In this document: one piece after another, positions 40,377 through 55,000 of the stretch
Position numbering within the stretch: the stretch's first letter is position 1
How the letters are laid out: the number at the start of each line of letters is the position of its first letter
Source of the DNA: Stenopsyche tienmushanensis
Taxonomy: Eukaryota > Arthropoda > Insecta > Trichoptera > Stenopsychidae
Assembly (NCBI GenBank): GCA_008973525.1
Contig: WACJ01000080.1
Coordinates: 992,001-1,056,000 of the forward strand
Direction: 5' to 3'
DNA length: 64,000 nucleotides
Notes under the pieces: generated by a model
Database searches by the model: none
What the model was told of the DNA's origin: nothing
What the model saw: the letters and a program-made list of their open reading frames with translations, nothing else
Made by a program: the position numbers and the translations under genes

Positions 40377-43300
40377 TTAAATAATCAATTATAAAAATGA
40401 CATAACGATTAATATGAGAAAACCATATTTTTATGAAAAATAGAATGGAATTTCACAGTGAAAAATATTATTACATAAAAGGCCGGCAGATCAATTGCTG
40501 CTATCAAAATTCTATTTTAATATGAATTTTAAAACTAATATTCAAAAGAGATTAAGAAAAATGTTAATGCTTTATTAATATTTATATAAACAGAGAGTTC
40601 ATCAATAATTTGAAACAGCGAGTGACTTTAATAACACTAGAATTAATTCGTAGAATTAAGTCGCATTTGTTCGCAAATAATTTATTTGGGGTCTGTTGAA
40701 TTTAAAAAATAAGTAAAGCGTCAGAAGAGCTCCCTGTATTTTTTACACGGGTCTTATTTATCAAAAATATATATTGAGACGTGCGGCTGACAGTATCGCG
40801 TAGATATTCAAATTTCTAGTTCGGTGCGATTTTATCGCACAAAAAAATGTTTCATTCATAGGGAGAGAACAAAAAATAAAGAAATCCTACACAAAAGAGA
40901 ATAAAGTTGACGAACTAATCCGAGGGAGCGATTCGTCAACATGTCGCAGAGTAATTTGTCATAGGAATTAACCGTGAATGGAGACAGAGATCACTGCATT
41001 TGAATATAACGATCCGAACAGCCGATGGTCGCCACCCCGTGATTGTTACCGACCGCGAATTATAAATCAGCGGGTTCGATGATTAATCATTCGGGATGCC
41101 AGGACAATCGCGATTTTAAATCCGGCATGTTTAGAAACCATTTGACTGTCATTTTGAAGCTTTCAAGATCATAAAAATAGTGCGTAAATTCGTATGTATA
41201 GCTATTTTCATGCATATCCAATTACTTTTAAGCATGTCGTTATTCCACACTTAAAATTAATTAAAGCGTCAAACATATTCTAATTACAATATTCACCCAA
41301 TGTTAAACAAGTATGTAACAGACATGATGATTACATTGGCTCAACAAATTCGCCATATAATTATTTGTTAATTAAATTTAATAATAGATGTGCCGAGGCA
41401 ATATACAATTAATAACAGTAAGCAATAATCACCTTTTCGTCTATTATAATTTGAAATATCATACCTTGAACATATTTTTTTACTTGAAGGAGAAAAATAT
41501 TAAGTCTACAATGCAAAAAGGCAGGGTTTATGTGAATCAAATTTTAAATATTAGAACAAAAACATTTATCGAATCATGTTTTGTTAAAGCATAGTTTAAA
41601 TGTATTTGTTAATTGAATCCTATTGTTAAATTTGAGGCTCAAATTCATATTTTATCAAATCAGAAATGCTTTTATCCTTGAATATTTTCTTATATCATAA
41701 TTAGCTTAGCCTATTTATATCATATTGAATGTTGCTTTTCACAATGAAGAGGGTTATTCAACATTTTGCTATCTGATCAATAATCCATTTTAATCATTAT
41801 AGCAACACTATATACGTTTAAGCATTGTAAGAATAATTAATCACACGGGGGTTTAAACTTATGTCAACTAGTTCTCCAAGCTCATAATGTATTAAATAAA
41901 TAAATGTATTAAATAAATCAAAGCTCACTAATGATTATTGTAAAATTAATATTAATAATCAGCTTTATATGGCTAAATTTAATTAAATGCCTTTGCAAAA
42001 TGATGTCTTATTAAATGTATTTTTGATATTAAAACAAACCTTCTATTTGGTCCTGTGATTAAACGATTGGAGGATTTGGAGTTAAAGTGATCATCCTTTC
42101 TTAAAAAAATATTGTTAGAATCCTGTTATTATCCTGAATTTTAAAATTAAAATTGAGTGAACTCCCGGCAGTGTGAGGTATTAAATACGTAATCTCATTG
42201 CTGATTAATTGAAACCTGCGATGTATCGCTCTGATAAATTTGCTATTTGTCTTCGGGAGCGAATTTATGTTTAATCCTTTTCCGCGTCGTGCGTATATGG
42301 GTTTATTTGAGCAAAAATTGAAAAACAGATAAACAAATTTACATTATGTAAAAATCCCGATGGGTTTGTGCTTATGTTTGGCACAAATCTACATCAGCGC
42401 GGTCGTATATTGTGAGCCCCCAGCACACTCACAAGTATTTCAATATAATATATGGGATAGGCAAAAGAGTATATTTACTACGAAAACTCGTTTTTCAAAG
42501 GTTTTATCTTGTTCCGCACACTCTTTGGGTTTTCACATGATATGTAGTGAGTGTCAAGTTAAAAGGTTTTCTCCTTTTCCGAATTTTTGTCGAAAAATAT
42601 ATATACGTTATTGGTTTTCTTAGTCTGATTTCTTACGCTTTTCAAACTTCGCACGATAACAGAATGTATTTATAAAATACCGAAAACATATCAGAATCAT
42701 CCGATAAGAGAGATTTGCACACGCGGCATGAAACTCAGCCATTGAAAATTAGATTCGATCCGAATAACATACCGAAATGACAAATTTACATAATTATTGT
42801 ATTATATTACACGTCGAAATTTAAATAAGATTGCTCTCGATATCATTGTTGAGCATAAGAAGCGTAAGTGTTTCGTCAGCGAGCATCGATCCATTGTTCG
42901 TGGCCCACGTCCAATTATTTGACATAGCCACAGTTTGAGGACATTTTTTGCTGCACCTATGAGTGGGTTTGTACGAAATAATGTGAAATCGTTGGTACCT
43001 AAAAGAAACCGCGGGCGGGTGAGTTGTCTAATGTTTTTGGATGAGAGAAGATGGATGACTTTGGATGGCAGCGCCGTCTACACTTGATACCCGTATGTGA
43101 TTTATTATGGTCGGAATCTCGGATAGCGTGTGCCCTTAACTATACGTGAATACATTATGCCAGGGGAGATCAACCATTGGTATGCACTTCAATTACATCC
43201 ATCCATCGAATCTCATCCGATTAGCATCCTGGGCTGCTCACTTAAGCGCCCATTAGCGACTGAAATGTCACCCAAGGCTCTCCAGGACAAATTGAACATT

Positions 43301-43480
43301 TTCATTAAAACATCCCGAATAATAGCCCCTAAAATTATACTTGATAATGCTTAATTATTTGAGTAGTGAGCTAATTTTAAATCATCATAAACTTAGATGC
43401 TATATTTGCATGTCCGCCACTCATCATCCGTACAAATCTACTTATCTGTCAAGACAGTCGCAGCGTGTATGAAGCTTGTA
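40377..43480. other. Intergenic DNA
   Basis: AT-rich with GC-richer stretches at about 40,920-41,120 and 42,870-43,280. Short plus-strand frames (87 and 74 codons) are unsupported. Confidence 0.45.
41887..41918 (+). repeat. Short tandem duplication of ATGTATTAAATAAAT
   Basis: Two adjacent copies of a 15-17 bp AT-only unit containing TGTATTAAATAAAT. Simple-sequence expansion. Confidence 0.6.
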
Positions 43481-43690
43481 TTTAAATAAATAAACACTGT
43501 CGATAGCACACAATGCTCGGTCATTTCTTTGCGTAAACATAAGTAATACACTTGAAATCGATTCATTATATCATTCACAGCATCGTTATTAGTGATAAAA
43601 TTGAGTTGACCATCTATATAATCGTACGGTGTACGCAAGATACTCTCTCTATCTCTGTTTCTCTCCAACTCAACTCAACGTGCAAGACTA
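43481..43690 (-). repeat. Dispersed repeat family R2, copy A (possible SINE/LINE 3' end)
   Basis: Homologous to 56352-56520. On the minus strand it starts in a GAGA-rich tract, continues through ATCTTGCGTACACCGTACGAT, and ends AAATGACCGA…GACAGTGTTTATTTATTTAA. A fixed 3' end with TTTA repeats in both copies suggests a retroposon tail. Copy A carries about 95 bp in the middle that copy B lacks. Confidence 0.7.
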
Positions 43691-46600
43691 AATAAGTTAG
43701 ACTAAATAGTGCACTTAATATTTATTCAGGGTAATAGTTCACTATATTGCATAAAGCATAAATTCACCTCCTCATACGTTCAATATAGCATGACTTCCGA
43801 GTTTCACTTGTGTTCCAACAGTGGAAAACTGTGTGAAACGATCAAATTGTTCTTACTGGAAAAGGTGTTAACTCTTAGCGAATGACCTGATTTTTTTAAG
43901 CTATCACCAACAGATTGACAGTATTTTAACTAAAAATTGCAGAAAAAGAAAACGTGCATAATTAAGATCGATTTGATCGAAATTTTCAGAAACAATATTT
44001 GAATTAAAACGGCTATATAAAAATTGTATTAAGTAAAAATTACAGAAATATTATAGGGGTTGATATTGGATGTTATTCAACTAGCATACTTCTGTTTCTT
44101 TATAAAAAAAATATCGTGATAATTTAGAATATGTATACAAAAATATTTGGTTAAAATAATCACTTAAGAACCAAATAAAATGGAATTCTTCTTGTATTAC
44201 ATACATTTAATTAATGAATATTCGGTTTAAAATAGTCAATTGGGTGAACTTTATCGGTTGAGAAAATAGCAAGTACTTGAATTTTTTAGCTAAAAATACA
44301 AATCAATAGAAGCAAACATCTCTCATATTTGAACATCGAATGTAAAGCTAAAGATGAATGAACTAATTTATTGAATTAGTTTGAAATGTCAAACGTAAAT
44401 ATCTCAACATAATATTAAATCTTAAGCAATTTGTAATTTATTTAAAGTGGCTTTTCAAAGCTCATTTTCATGGGACCATTGCCAATCGTTTTAATTTATT
44501 TTTTCATAGCGTTTATGTTTTTATCAATGTGGTTATCGGCCACATCTTCTATAGATTTGAACTCAAGATGATTGTAATCCGATTGCTCAATCGCGAGACT
44601 ATCCATAGGTACAAATTAAAAATTTGACACAGACAGGCTTCTAGCAGTCAATTCTATATCTTTGATCAATTTGACATAATTTTTAAAATATTATTACTAG
44701 CCATGTCTCTTATAGATTATATATAGAAGCTTGAGGTATGAGACCAACTGTTAAATCATGGGGCAATATATTGTAGTATTAAAGTTTTATAAATAGGGTA
44801 GTATGCGTGTATTATGGAAGATTTCTTGGGCAGCATCTGAGTTTTGTTTATTTGAGGATGGATGTATGTTTGAGTTGAATCGCCTTAATGTCAGCGAAAC
44901 GTAAGAATTCATTGTTGACAATCATCCGCGATGGCTCCACATTTCCTGTGGCACATGAGCCGAAAAGCGAAAATATATAATACTATCAATCAAGTTTGAG
45001 CATTTTCTTTTCCACGAGCAGAGCGGATTCCCCGGTGATGTATGACGTAATGGTCTTAAGTTTTCCCTTTTCCCGACTACGTACGGAATCGGAAAAACCT
45101 CTTTGCGTCGGGGGCGCTGTCTCGGTCGTTTTGGAGTTAAAACAAGGGCGCTCCATAAACAACGGGCGACCGGGCGAGTGCTGCCGACATGTTTGTTTTC
45201 CGTTTGTATTACCAGTTTTTCAACACGCCCAATACGTGCATGGGCCATTAGTCTGAGGAAAAATGTCTGTGTGTGCTAACGTCAGGCCGGAGTGTTTCTC
45301 TAAATCACGCCGCCTCGCAAATGTTATTTTCGTGCCCAATTTGATATGTGATATATAATGTGTACTAACACGGCGGAGGGGTAGGAATTTCATAAGCAAA
45401 GAGCCGGGAGCAAACATTACGGCAGACGTTTATTTCAAAAATGTTATTTTTGCATGAGGAGCACAAGAGCGTTTGCGGAACGAATGCCAAATGCAGAAAT
45501 GCCAAATGCCAAACGCCGGCTCTTCTACGCCGATCCCTTTCCCGTCGTCCTCCAATAAGCCAGCCTCCTACACTCGCGAGAATTGAATAATTTTCCTGTC
45601 AAATGGGACGGGAAAGAAAAACATTTCATTTCATGTAAACATACGATATGTTCACTAAGTGCTTGCACAGTAATTGATTCTCTCATGCTAAAAAATTACA
45701 GGCATTTCTCTATGCAACTACCCATGAAACTCGTATATCCGACGTCTATATTCGATGCAATGCGCCATCTGTTACGTATGGCAGAATCTCGTGGCAAATC
45801 TAAGAACAAGCAATGATCCTTGATCTCGATGATCATTTATGCAAGCAAATTAATCTTACTTAGAGCCCAGAAAACAAATGACATACATGCTTGAAAATCT
45901 CAAAGATATAACCAATCACATAAATATATATGACCACAGCAACATCATCGTTTATGCCATGTTAAAAGCTGGTATTAGCTTACAATCAGCTTGCAAAATA
46001 TTTCTCATATGTATACAGAAGCTTTCCAGAAGTAAAAGGAATTTCATAATTTAAAAGTCACGGTGCAAATTTAACCTTATGTAACCTGGACATCTTAATA
46101 AAACAACTTGATTTTAATGATCCGTTATTGGATATATACAATCTCCATATAAGATTTTTCTAAGAAGAAAATAATTTTTCATGTGGTAATTTCTCATTGC
46201 CTTCCAAAACATGCTTAATATTAGGTGTAAGTATATAAGTTTGATAAACGATATTTCATTTGAAATGTAAATTTTTTAGATGAGTTAAAGTTTTACTTTT
46301 AGATTTTCAAAATAACGCAAATGTGAAGTGGCGAGCGTATGCACGGTCATGTGTGCGTGTAAGCTAACGTGACCGCTGCGAACAAATGCGCCGTGCTTGT
46401 GAGAAACACTCGATTATTATCCATTCTTCCGAGACACTTTAAAGGACATTTTGTGGCGAATAAACATCATATCTGTGTAACACCGTGTTGTTTCAAATGC
46501 GGGGGTTGATTTAGATGTGTTTTCGCATGAACATCCACAATAAACAAATACATTTTACAATTCCTAAGACGTTCAAAATGTTTATTCTGCCATAAAGTAC

Positions 46601-48844
46601 GAGCGATGTGCGCCTTTAGATACGAACACATATTAAAGGCTACGTAAATTGTATAATATGGCAAAAGAATCAAATTCTTTCGCAAATCCTGCAAAATATG
46701 TCGCATTTATCCGAATCTTTCGTAATATTTATATTAGAAAATCGTGTATGAAACTGTTTAAGCGTGTATCCTTTGAAATATGCTCAGAGCAGTTATGCAA
46801 TTCTAGCACACATTATGTGGCGTTTCGGAATTTTTATTGTGAAGCAACGAGTTGTTCTCAAATAGTTGGTTGTTGCGGCGGCAGTAGAGTGTATAATTTT
46901 ACGGATTTCGTATATTTCGAGAATAACGAGAAATGTTTGAATATATCCATTAAACGACAATGGAAGAAAATTCCCGACCGTTCGTAAGCGACTTTGTGAT
47001 ATTAACGAACCACTTATGGCTGACTTCAAGTATATTGCATGCTGGAATTCTACCAGTCAACAATATTTGTTCATAAATATGTAATGTGAATACATAGGGT
47101 GGAGCGAAATACACATTTCATTATGAAAATATATTTGGACTCGACTAGTATGATAATATCGATTAGATTAGTACCCACGTTCAATCATAATATTCAATAA
47201 AGTCTCTCTGTAAGCACAGAAATAATAATATAGGAAGAAATAATTGAGATGACATACAAGCACAAAAACATTTTTGATTACGATCAATGTGGATCAATTT
47301 ACATTGCCATTTCATGACAATACATTTATATGACTCAGGAATCCAACAAAGAGCTAGTATTTTTTAAAACACTATTTAAAAATTTCACAAAAATGCGCGC
47401 GAACTTTTGGACTGACCTTGATAAATTATACACGTCTTCTGCGTTATTTTATTTAAAAGACCATCGATCTGCTGGCAATAATTTCGATAAACCAGGTCAT
47501 TTGCTATAGGTTAATATATTCAATATTAAGAAACTGGCTTTAAATATATTATATTTGGATCAAATTTATTCTTGGGGCTCATTCTTATATAGTGCTTTCG
47601 TTCCCAAATTTGTCTGTCTGGTATTGACCATTTTCTCAACGACTTCGGCTACATCCACCGATGTGGACGGGGCTCATAAGTTTGAAATGTGAATTTAGTT
47701 TTGTGGTAAGGCTTTCGCGGCGGTACGCCATAAAGTTCGCCAAGGAAAATAGTAATCAAACATTGTAAACGGTCGACTATTGATATCACGCACGACACAA
47801 GTTCAACTTTCAGCCATTTAAAAGTTTCAAAGTAGAACTCCGACCCGGCGATAAACCCATGAATAAGGCAAATAATATATTCATGGATTTCATGTATTGC
47901 CTGTTACGCCGGGATTGGTTTACATACTAGACGGAGGAGGCTTCGATATTGGTTGCTGGAGACATGAGACCTGGATAAACCCCCTTTATTATGTATTAAA
48001 ATGTCGTCATAGCACATTCCCCGTATACATCGAGAAAAAATATGAAATATAAGCAAACAGGCATACAAGCTTCAATATTTTTAACATAAATTGTCCCAAT
48101 AGTTCAGTCGTTATTATTTTCCATTAATTATGATTTATAATATAAAATTGCATGATAACGATGAGATGAATTATAAACAAGTCGTTCACACCAACTGATT
48201 TCATGATCACCGAACACACTTGGATAAAACCATGTTTGCATATACACTCTCATTACCATACTTACACATATTATAAAATATTTTTATTGAAGAACTTTAT
48301 TTTGCATTTATGTCCATACTTGTCCATACTGAATAATCTATCAGTCCAAAATATATTGCTCTTAGACACTCAGCAACAATAAAAAAGATAGAGAAATCTC
48401 TCACTCTCCCTACATTATATAATGTAAAAATTTCAGTAAAATTGCATCAGCTAGCATATAATCTTTCAAAATTAATAAAGATTTGGAATTGGCTGACAAA
48501 TTAGAATAGTTTGTAAGGAAAATTATCATTTAATGGAAAGAAATATTAGATAAAATTCATAATAAAATTAGAAAATTCCTTAGCCTAATACCTTAATATA
48601 GATTTACATCATATGATGTTTTAATGGAACTATGTAATCCAATCATAGAGGGTTTAAGTGTATTAAGCTTTTATTTTTTAGTGATATTTAAAAATATTTA
48701 ATTACCCTCTATAAAAATAGGGACTATTATCCTTTTATAAATTTAAATATTAAACTCCCTTTAAATAATTTTCGTTTAAGAATAAATTAATGTATTGAAT
48801 GTACTCTATCCAATATAGCTTGACACAATGGCTGGTGCAGTTTA
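43691..48844. other. Intergenic DNA with GC-richer islands
   Basis: Islands at 44,920-45,600, 46,320-46,400 and 47,620-47,960. Opposing frames of 108 codons minus and 86 codons plus overlap at 44,922-45,256, which argues against either being real. No gene or RNA recognised. Confidence 0.45.
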
Positions 48845-48862
48845 AGTATGATCGATCATACT
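48845..48862. repeat. Perfect 18-bp palindrome
   Basis: AGTATGATCGATCATACT reads the same on both strands. It lies about 40 bp upstream of R3 copy B and could mark an element edge or a symmetric binding site. Confidence 0.6.
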
Positions 48863-48902
48863 CAAGATGTTAATTTAACTTTTTGATATTTATTTCTTAT
48901 AG

Positions 48903-49088
48903 TACGGAAGGTGGCGACATTATTGGAGTAATTATTCCTATAGAGTTGATTCTTTCTCATTTTGTTGTTTTAATATTGTAAAGAAACCAAACGGTAGTCT
49001 ACCACGATGATGCTGACATTTATAACAATTTTGTATTAAAAAAATATATATAAATGTCTTATACCTACAATACTGAAACTATATTGTA
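48903..49088 (+). repeat. Dispersed repeat family R3, copy B
   Basis: Copy of the repeat at 30246-30392 with about 25 additional bases in the middle and more around GGTGGCGACATTATTGG. Neither copy has recognisable ends or coding capacity. Confidence 0.65.
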
Positions 49089-52000
49089 GTTGCTTATAAT
49101 AAATACTATATGCACCTTAACATTGCTTTGAAAGTTGCAATGCTTTTATTAAGTTCCCGCGTTACAACTTTAGCCACGTTTACCGAAGTCTTAGCCACCT
49201 TGTATCAGAAGTAAATGACACTTATTGAACAATAATTAATGAAAACTACTTGTAGACAAAAAATCAGCATTGTATTGTTATTGATGTTCCCAACATTATA
49301 AGCTTGGTAGACTATAGATTTCTTGGTTTATATTATATATACACTGACTGAAACCAAAATTAACTTTGAAGAAATGGGTGCAAAATTTCGGTCGCTGCCT
49401 CTCGTACTATCAGATCAACCCTCGATCATCAATTTCCATTCTTCCTTGTATTAAAGTTAGCCAAATGCACTATCAAATGCGGTTTTAAGGTGCACTTAAG
49501 GCATGATCCCATCTTAATCCATTATCTCACACACGGCGCGTTGATGAAGGCCGTATCGAAATGACCCATCTATCAGGAGGCTTTTATCAACAAATGTATA
49601 CACCATCATATAGTCGTGATAATATAATCTTTGGCTTGATCCCGAAGAACCCATTTATTACTCGGCCTGCCGTGTAATGACTGTCACGGAATCAATGATT
49701 CTCTAAAAACAGTCATTATAATGCCACAGGCACGATTTGCCCCCACGTCGTAGTAAATATACTGCAAATACTTTCGAATCATGCTAAGGTTATATTAGAG
49801 CACAAATGGGTATGGTGCATTAAAATTTTACTATCCTCTGAGCTATATGGACGATAAAATTTAAGGCAGATAACCCACCGCTTACAAAATCCTACAAACC
49901 GTTTTTCTCAGGATCATAAAATATTTATTGCTTATATATGGACAATCAATAGGTTAAGGGTTTCTGCTCCGACTCGACCAAAATGACAGATATTGCTCTT
50001 CGATATTGTGGTGTTCGGTCGTGAGGAAAATCTTTATTGATATCTCTTTGCGTCCACCAATGACATCAAATATGGCTTTAATCTTGGTATTTCGTTTTTT
50101 AAAACAACCCATAATTTTAAAAATCAATAAAGGCAGTCATGATAGATTTTTCATTTATTTCCTAAGTATATTTTTGAGATGAACATGAATAAAATTAAAT
50201 CCAAGATTGCATTACATTCACTTTGAATTTTTTGAATTTACTCAATTATTATTATTTTAAAATTAAATATTTTCTATCATTGCAAATTTAGTATGGAGAT
50301 TCTTTTAGGAACGATTTTAACTTCAATTAAATAGGATTATTCATTTAGGCATATTCAAGCATTTATCATGAATTAACGTATACATTTAGTTCAAATTTTC
50401 ATATGAGGGCATTCAATCAAAATCAAGGTTCCTTTGTAAAGAAATTCTTTGGGTAAAGAAAAAGCTTGTATATGCAATGTATTGATCTAGATCTTAATCT
50501 AACGATTATTTAAAAATAGTTTGCCATTAAATCATATTAAATATACAAGATTCTAAGAGAGAGATCTAAGATTATGTCTTGATATTACACTTTTTTTTTC
50601 TTCTTTTAAGCAATTTTTCTAATAGAATTAAACAGTCAGGACCAATTGCTCTTCAGAAATACATATAGATGAAAATATCAGATATTTTTGGCGTCATCTT
50701 TATCAACTGGACATATTTATTTGTTTGGTATGTCTTTATAAGCACATGAAAGCACATGTTCAAACTTATTGTAACAAGTGGCCGAAAAATGCCTCAATTG
50801 AAATAATTTGATGTACATCTATATTAGATCATTTTTTCTAACCGTTGTAAAATAATGACGTAAAATAGTACTAGTACAACTGAACAAATTTCTACTGTAT
50901 GTTTATTGTGGCTTTGTTGTTAAGGCAAATTTGCTTTGGATTGAATGCACATATGTTTTGATTGGAAAATATCTAATTTAAATATGCCGTGAAGTATCAC
51001 GGCGTCCGTTGGATTTTAGAGCCCAATAAGCCATGTTTTTGGGCGGCTTTTGTTTACCGGCAGACAGAGGGTTAAAAACATCTGATAACCCTTCCGGCAG
51101 GCGAGCGTGATGATGCGAATGCATGGAATACATTACGTAATAAAGTAGGCATATTGTGTGTTCCCTTTATGGACATAAATTTGAACCGTGTCATAACTTA
51201 CGGTGGAATAATCTTATTTTATGCAAAATCGTTATGGCATTATCGATCGAAAATGTATGTATATGCCCGCCTTTGTTCAATCGGTTATACGGCAGGGACA
51301 GAGACTAATACAGGGTGCTCTATTTTCGATGCCATCGATTGATAAAACCGTAAAACTACCCCCCGAAAGTTTAATCGAACATTTTTTTCCAAAGCAAAAA
51401 ATCAAATTAGGTAAATTATTTTATTAAGCAAACCGCTCAGATTAACTTCTTGGAGCTTTTGATCTATGAAAAGCTTATTTAAAAAGCCACTCTTTGATCG
51501 TCCAATCAAAGGATTATTTTTATAACTTAAACGCGTCCTTTTCACCCGATGACTTTTTATATTGAGCCGGATTTAAACCTGAAAGTTTCCTGTCGATCCG
51601 TTCTATTCCCGATGACAAAGCAACGCACGTATCTACTATTCATTGTAATAACATGATGTATGTTTGTTATGTGCCTCCTTTGTTTGGAAACGCTTTAAAA
51701 GTGACTTGGTGAGTCAAATATGTCGGGTTTTTCGACGAGGCTTCAACAGAAAAAATACAACCCCTCAAGGATGAATCCTTGGAATAAAAATAGGTTTGTT
51801 TGGGAATAAACAACATCTAAAACTTGTATTAATAACACGCTTCTAACATATCATCAGTCATAGATAATCGATCAGAAAAATATATTATTAGCATAGTCAG
51901 CATATAAAATTTTTATAAGAATTTCGATACATCACATATTCAAATTCTCATTTCTTCCAATTTATAATCAATATTAGATGTGCCTTAAAGCCTTGTATTC

Positions 52001-55000
52001 TCTTATTCGATCTTTTTGTTAGTGAATTTAGAAACAAAAAGTCTCTAATGCTAATATAAGTATTTCAGTGTATGATTATTAAGCAATGTAAAATATCATC
52101 ATGTGTTTCAGAATGGAATGCGTATTTTAAAAAATACACGAAAAAATGATTTGATCGTGAATGAAACATTTTTTATGATAAAATTACAATAATCAGATGG
52201 GTAATTATGCTAAAAATTTCAATCTTGTTTTTATACCGAATATAGTTAGCATTTTTATACTTCACGTCTATATCTATATTATGATTCATATAAACAAATC
52301 TAGCGACATATGAACATATTATTTTTAAGAACGGTATTTGATTTTCGTGTAGGATTTTGGCATATCATTAGCCTTCGAATACATTATGAATGAAGATTCT
52401 TATTTTTTTATCAGAAAAAGCCCAAATTTGTTTGGTACACGACCTTCGAAATGGTCCATTGTTCATGTCATTTTTTTGGCTAGTGATTACCTAAACGTGA
52501 ATTATGTGAGTTCATATGAGACATATTTCTCTATATCTCCCTTCGCCTTGAGTTACTCTTTAAGCTCTATCATTAATCTTATTTTTCCTTCCGCGACAAA
52601 GATGTACGATTATATTTCAAAGGACATTTGTCATTTCTGAGAAGAATACTTGATGTATGCCGCGGGGAAGCAGAGCTTAGTCAATTTCATTCCGTTCATA
52701 TTTCAATTGCCACTTCATTTTATTTAGGCGGAGATCATTTTTGCAGGAAGCTCGTCTGCATTGTCTACGTGCTTCGGTTTTTAACCCTTCGAACACTTAG
52801 ATGGCGTTTACCGGCAGAAACCGCATCCGATAAAAGGATGGTTTTGGCCGAGTGCAGTTCATATTCAGAACAGATAACCGCCAAACAAAACACACATTAC
52901 ATCACACGGTGCATTATTCACGAATAATGCATGCACCAGTAAACGACAAAGGTAGTAATAATATTTATAATAACAAAACAAACAGGAAAGTGGATGCGCG
53001 TATTCCCGTTGCATCCCTTCATGGGGAATGCCAGTAGGCTCCTTTTTATTATCCCTTTTTGTGTGGATTATTATTATATTTCACGTTATATCTGTTTCCT
53101 TTGTGTGGTGAAAGGATGGGTAGACACGAACATTTCATCCGAACGTTTCTTAAACAATACACAGGTATCATCACGCAATCCCACAGGTACCCTATTTGAA
53201 CTATTCTGAATGCCAAACATATTACCAACATTTTTTTAAATCATTGAAATATTAATATTAATTAATAAACATACCCATGTTACTCTTCTCGCAGCTCTAA
53301 TCGTATTGATCCCACAATAGTGCCATAAAATGAGAAATATTTATGATGTGCTGATTATTATCGAGTGATTGAGTTTATATCCAGTTTGTGAGAAAAAAAT
53401 ACTATAGCAACATATTTAAGAGATGGAAAATATTAATCCAGATTTAGTCTGAATTTCTGATTTTAAAACAGTAAAAACCGAAATTAATGACGTATTTGTA
53501 AATCAATAATTCAAGAATATTAGCAAAAAGTCAAATCTAACAGCAATTATAATTCAAATTAAGATCTAAAAGCTATTTGTTTAAAATTTCACCCAAATTT
53601 CATCAAAAACTATTAATTTATCGATATTTTCTTATGCAGAAAGATCTTAAATAATTCCATTAAATATCGACGTTGTTAATAAAGTGGCTAAATTAAATTG
53701 GTTTTCAAACATTTAAATCGTGACCTAAACAGGTCCTTGTTTTCTCATTATTACTCGCTGCTCTAAATTATGGTCAAACTTTTCTTTAACAAAACACGGC
53801 TTTGATATATTAACACAATTGAAATGTTATCATTTTTCAGTTTATTTATTTATGTACAAGATTCATATACGCTGCGGCGTTCTTGACAGATAAATGGATT
53901 TGTATGGATGATAAGTGGCGGACATATAGCACCTAAGTTTATGATTATTTTAAAACAGCTCGCTGCTTAAAGGGTTAAAGACAAATGTCGAGAATCTCCT
54001 GTATATATAATAATCAATGAAAAGATCACATTTCCCATGAATAAGGAAAGATAGCCACTAATTAATGGAATAACAAGAAAGCTGGGATACTTCGCGCATT
54101 TCATAAGAAGACGTATCTTATTTGAAAAACTTGCATGGCGGGTTTCATTGCAGCACACAATTGTTATTCAGAGTTGTCGCTAATAACATCGAGATTGGTG
54201 TCATGATTTCATCTAAAGAAGTTGATTTTACATTTTTTAAGAAGTGCTAATATCGACATCGTACTAGCGTGAATTTGTCAGAAGTTTGCAAGCATTGTCT
54301 GTGAATAGGGGTGGATATATTATAACTCATTATAAGGATATTTATAAAATAGCATAGCATTTTCATTGGTATTAAAAAGACATTTATACATAGTGCTCTT
54401 GGGTGAGCTCATATTATTTATATCCTCCCACCAGTTTGCTCATACATTTTCATGGCTATTTTCCTCTATAAATAAAAATCATATCTTAATAATCTTGTTT
54501 TTATCGTACATATCAAATATAATATAATAAAGCTCAAATTCATTTAATTATATTGGACCTATAATGGTGTTCTGATAATAAATACGCATTGTTTATAACA
54601 TTAACCCCCATACAAATGTTTACATGGCACTTTTATTTGCTAGTTATCTACAAAAGTATCTTGTATCAGCTGCAGTAATGTTATATTATGCATTCGTTAT
54701 GAATCGCTTAATAATTTCGATGGCTTAAGCTCTCATTTTGTATGCTAATCGCAGGATCCCCGACGTTTATACCCCAACCTGCTATCATAACAACCATCGC
54801 TTACAAGCCAAATACTTCAAATTTATTTTTCTACGAATATTTTATTCCATTTCCGTATGTCTTAGTAGAAAAAATACGAAAGCAGGAGCATTGTTCGACC
54901 TGTACGTTCGCCCCATTACGAGCGTATCCCCTGTTATGCGGTCTTATTCATAAATGCTCGTTACTCAGGTATTTCGTATAGACCTTTGTGTCGTTATTTA

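Noticed and set aside
44922..45256. Opposing frames of 108 and 86 codons
   Set aside because: Complementary open frames in a GC-rich patch with no motif; chance is the simpler explanation.
52783..53977. Fourth TTAA element bounded by TTAACCCTT…GGGTTAA
   Set aside because: The ends agree for only about 12 of the first 15 bases and then diverge; kept as a weak lead only.
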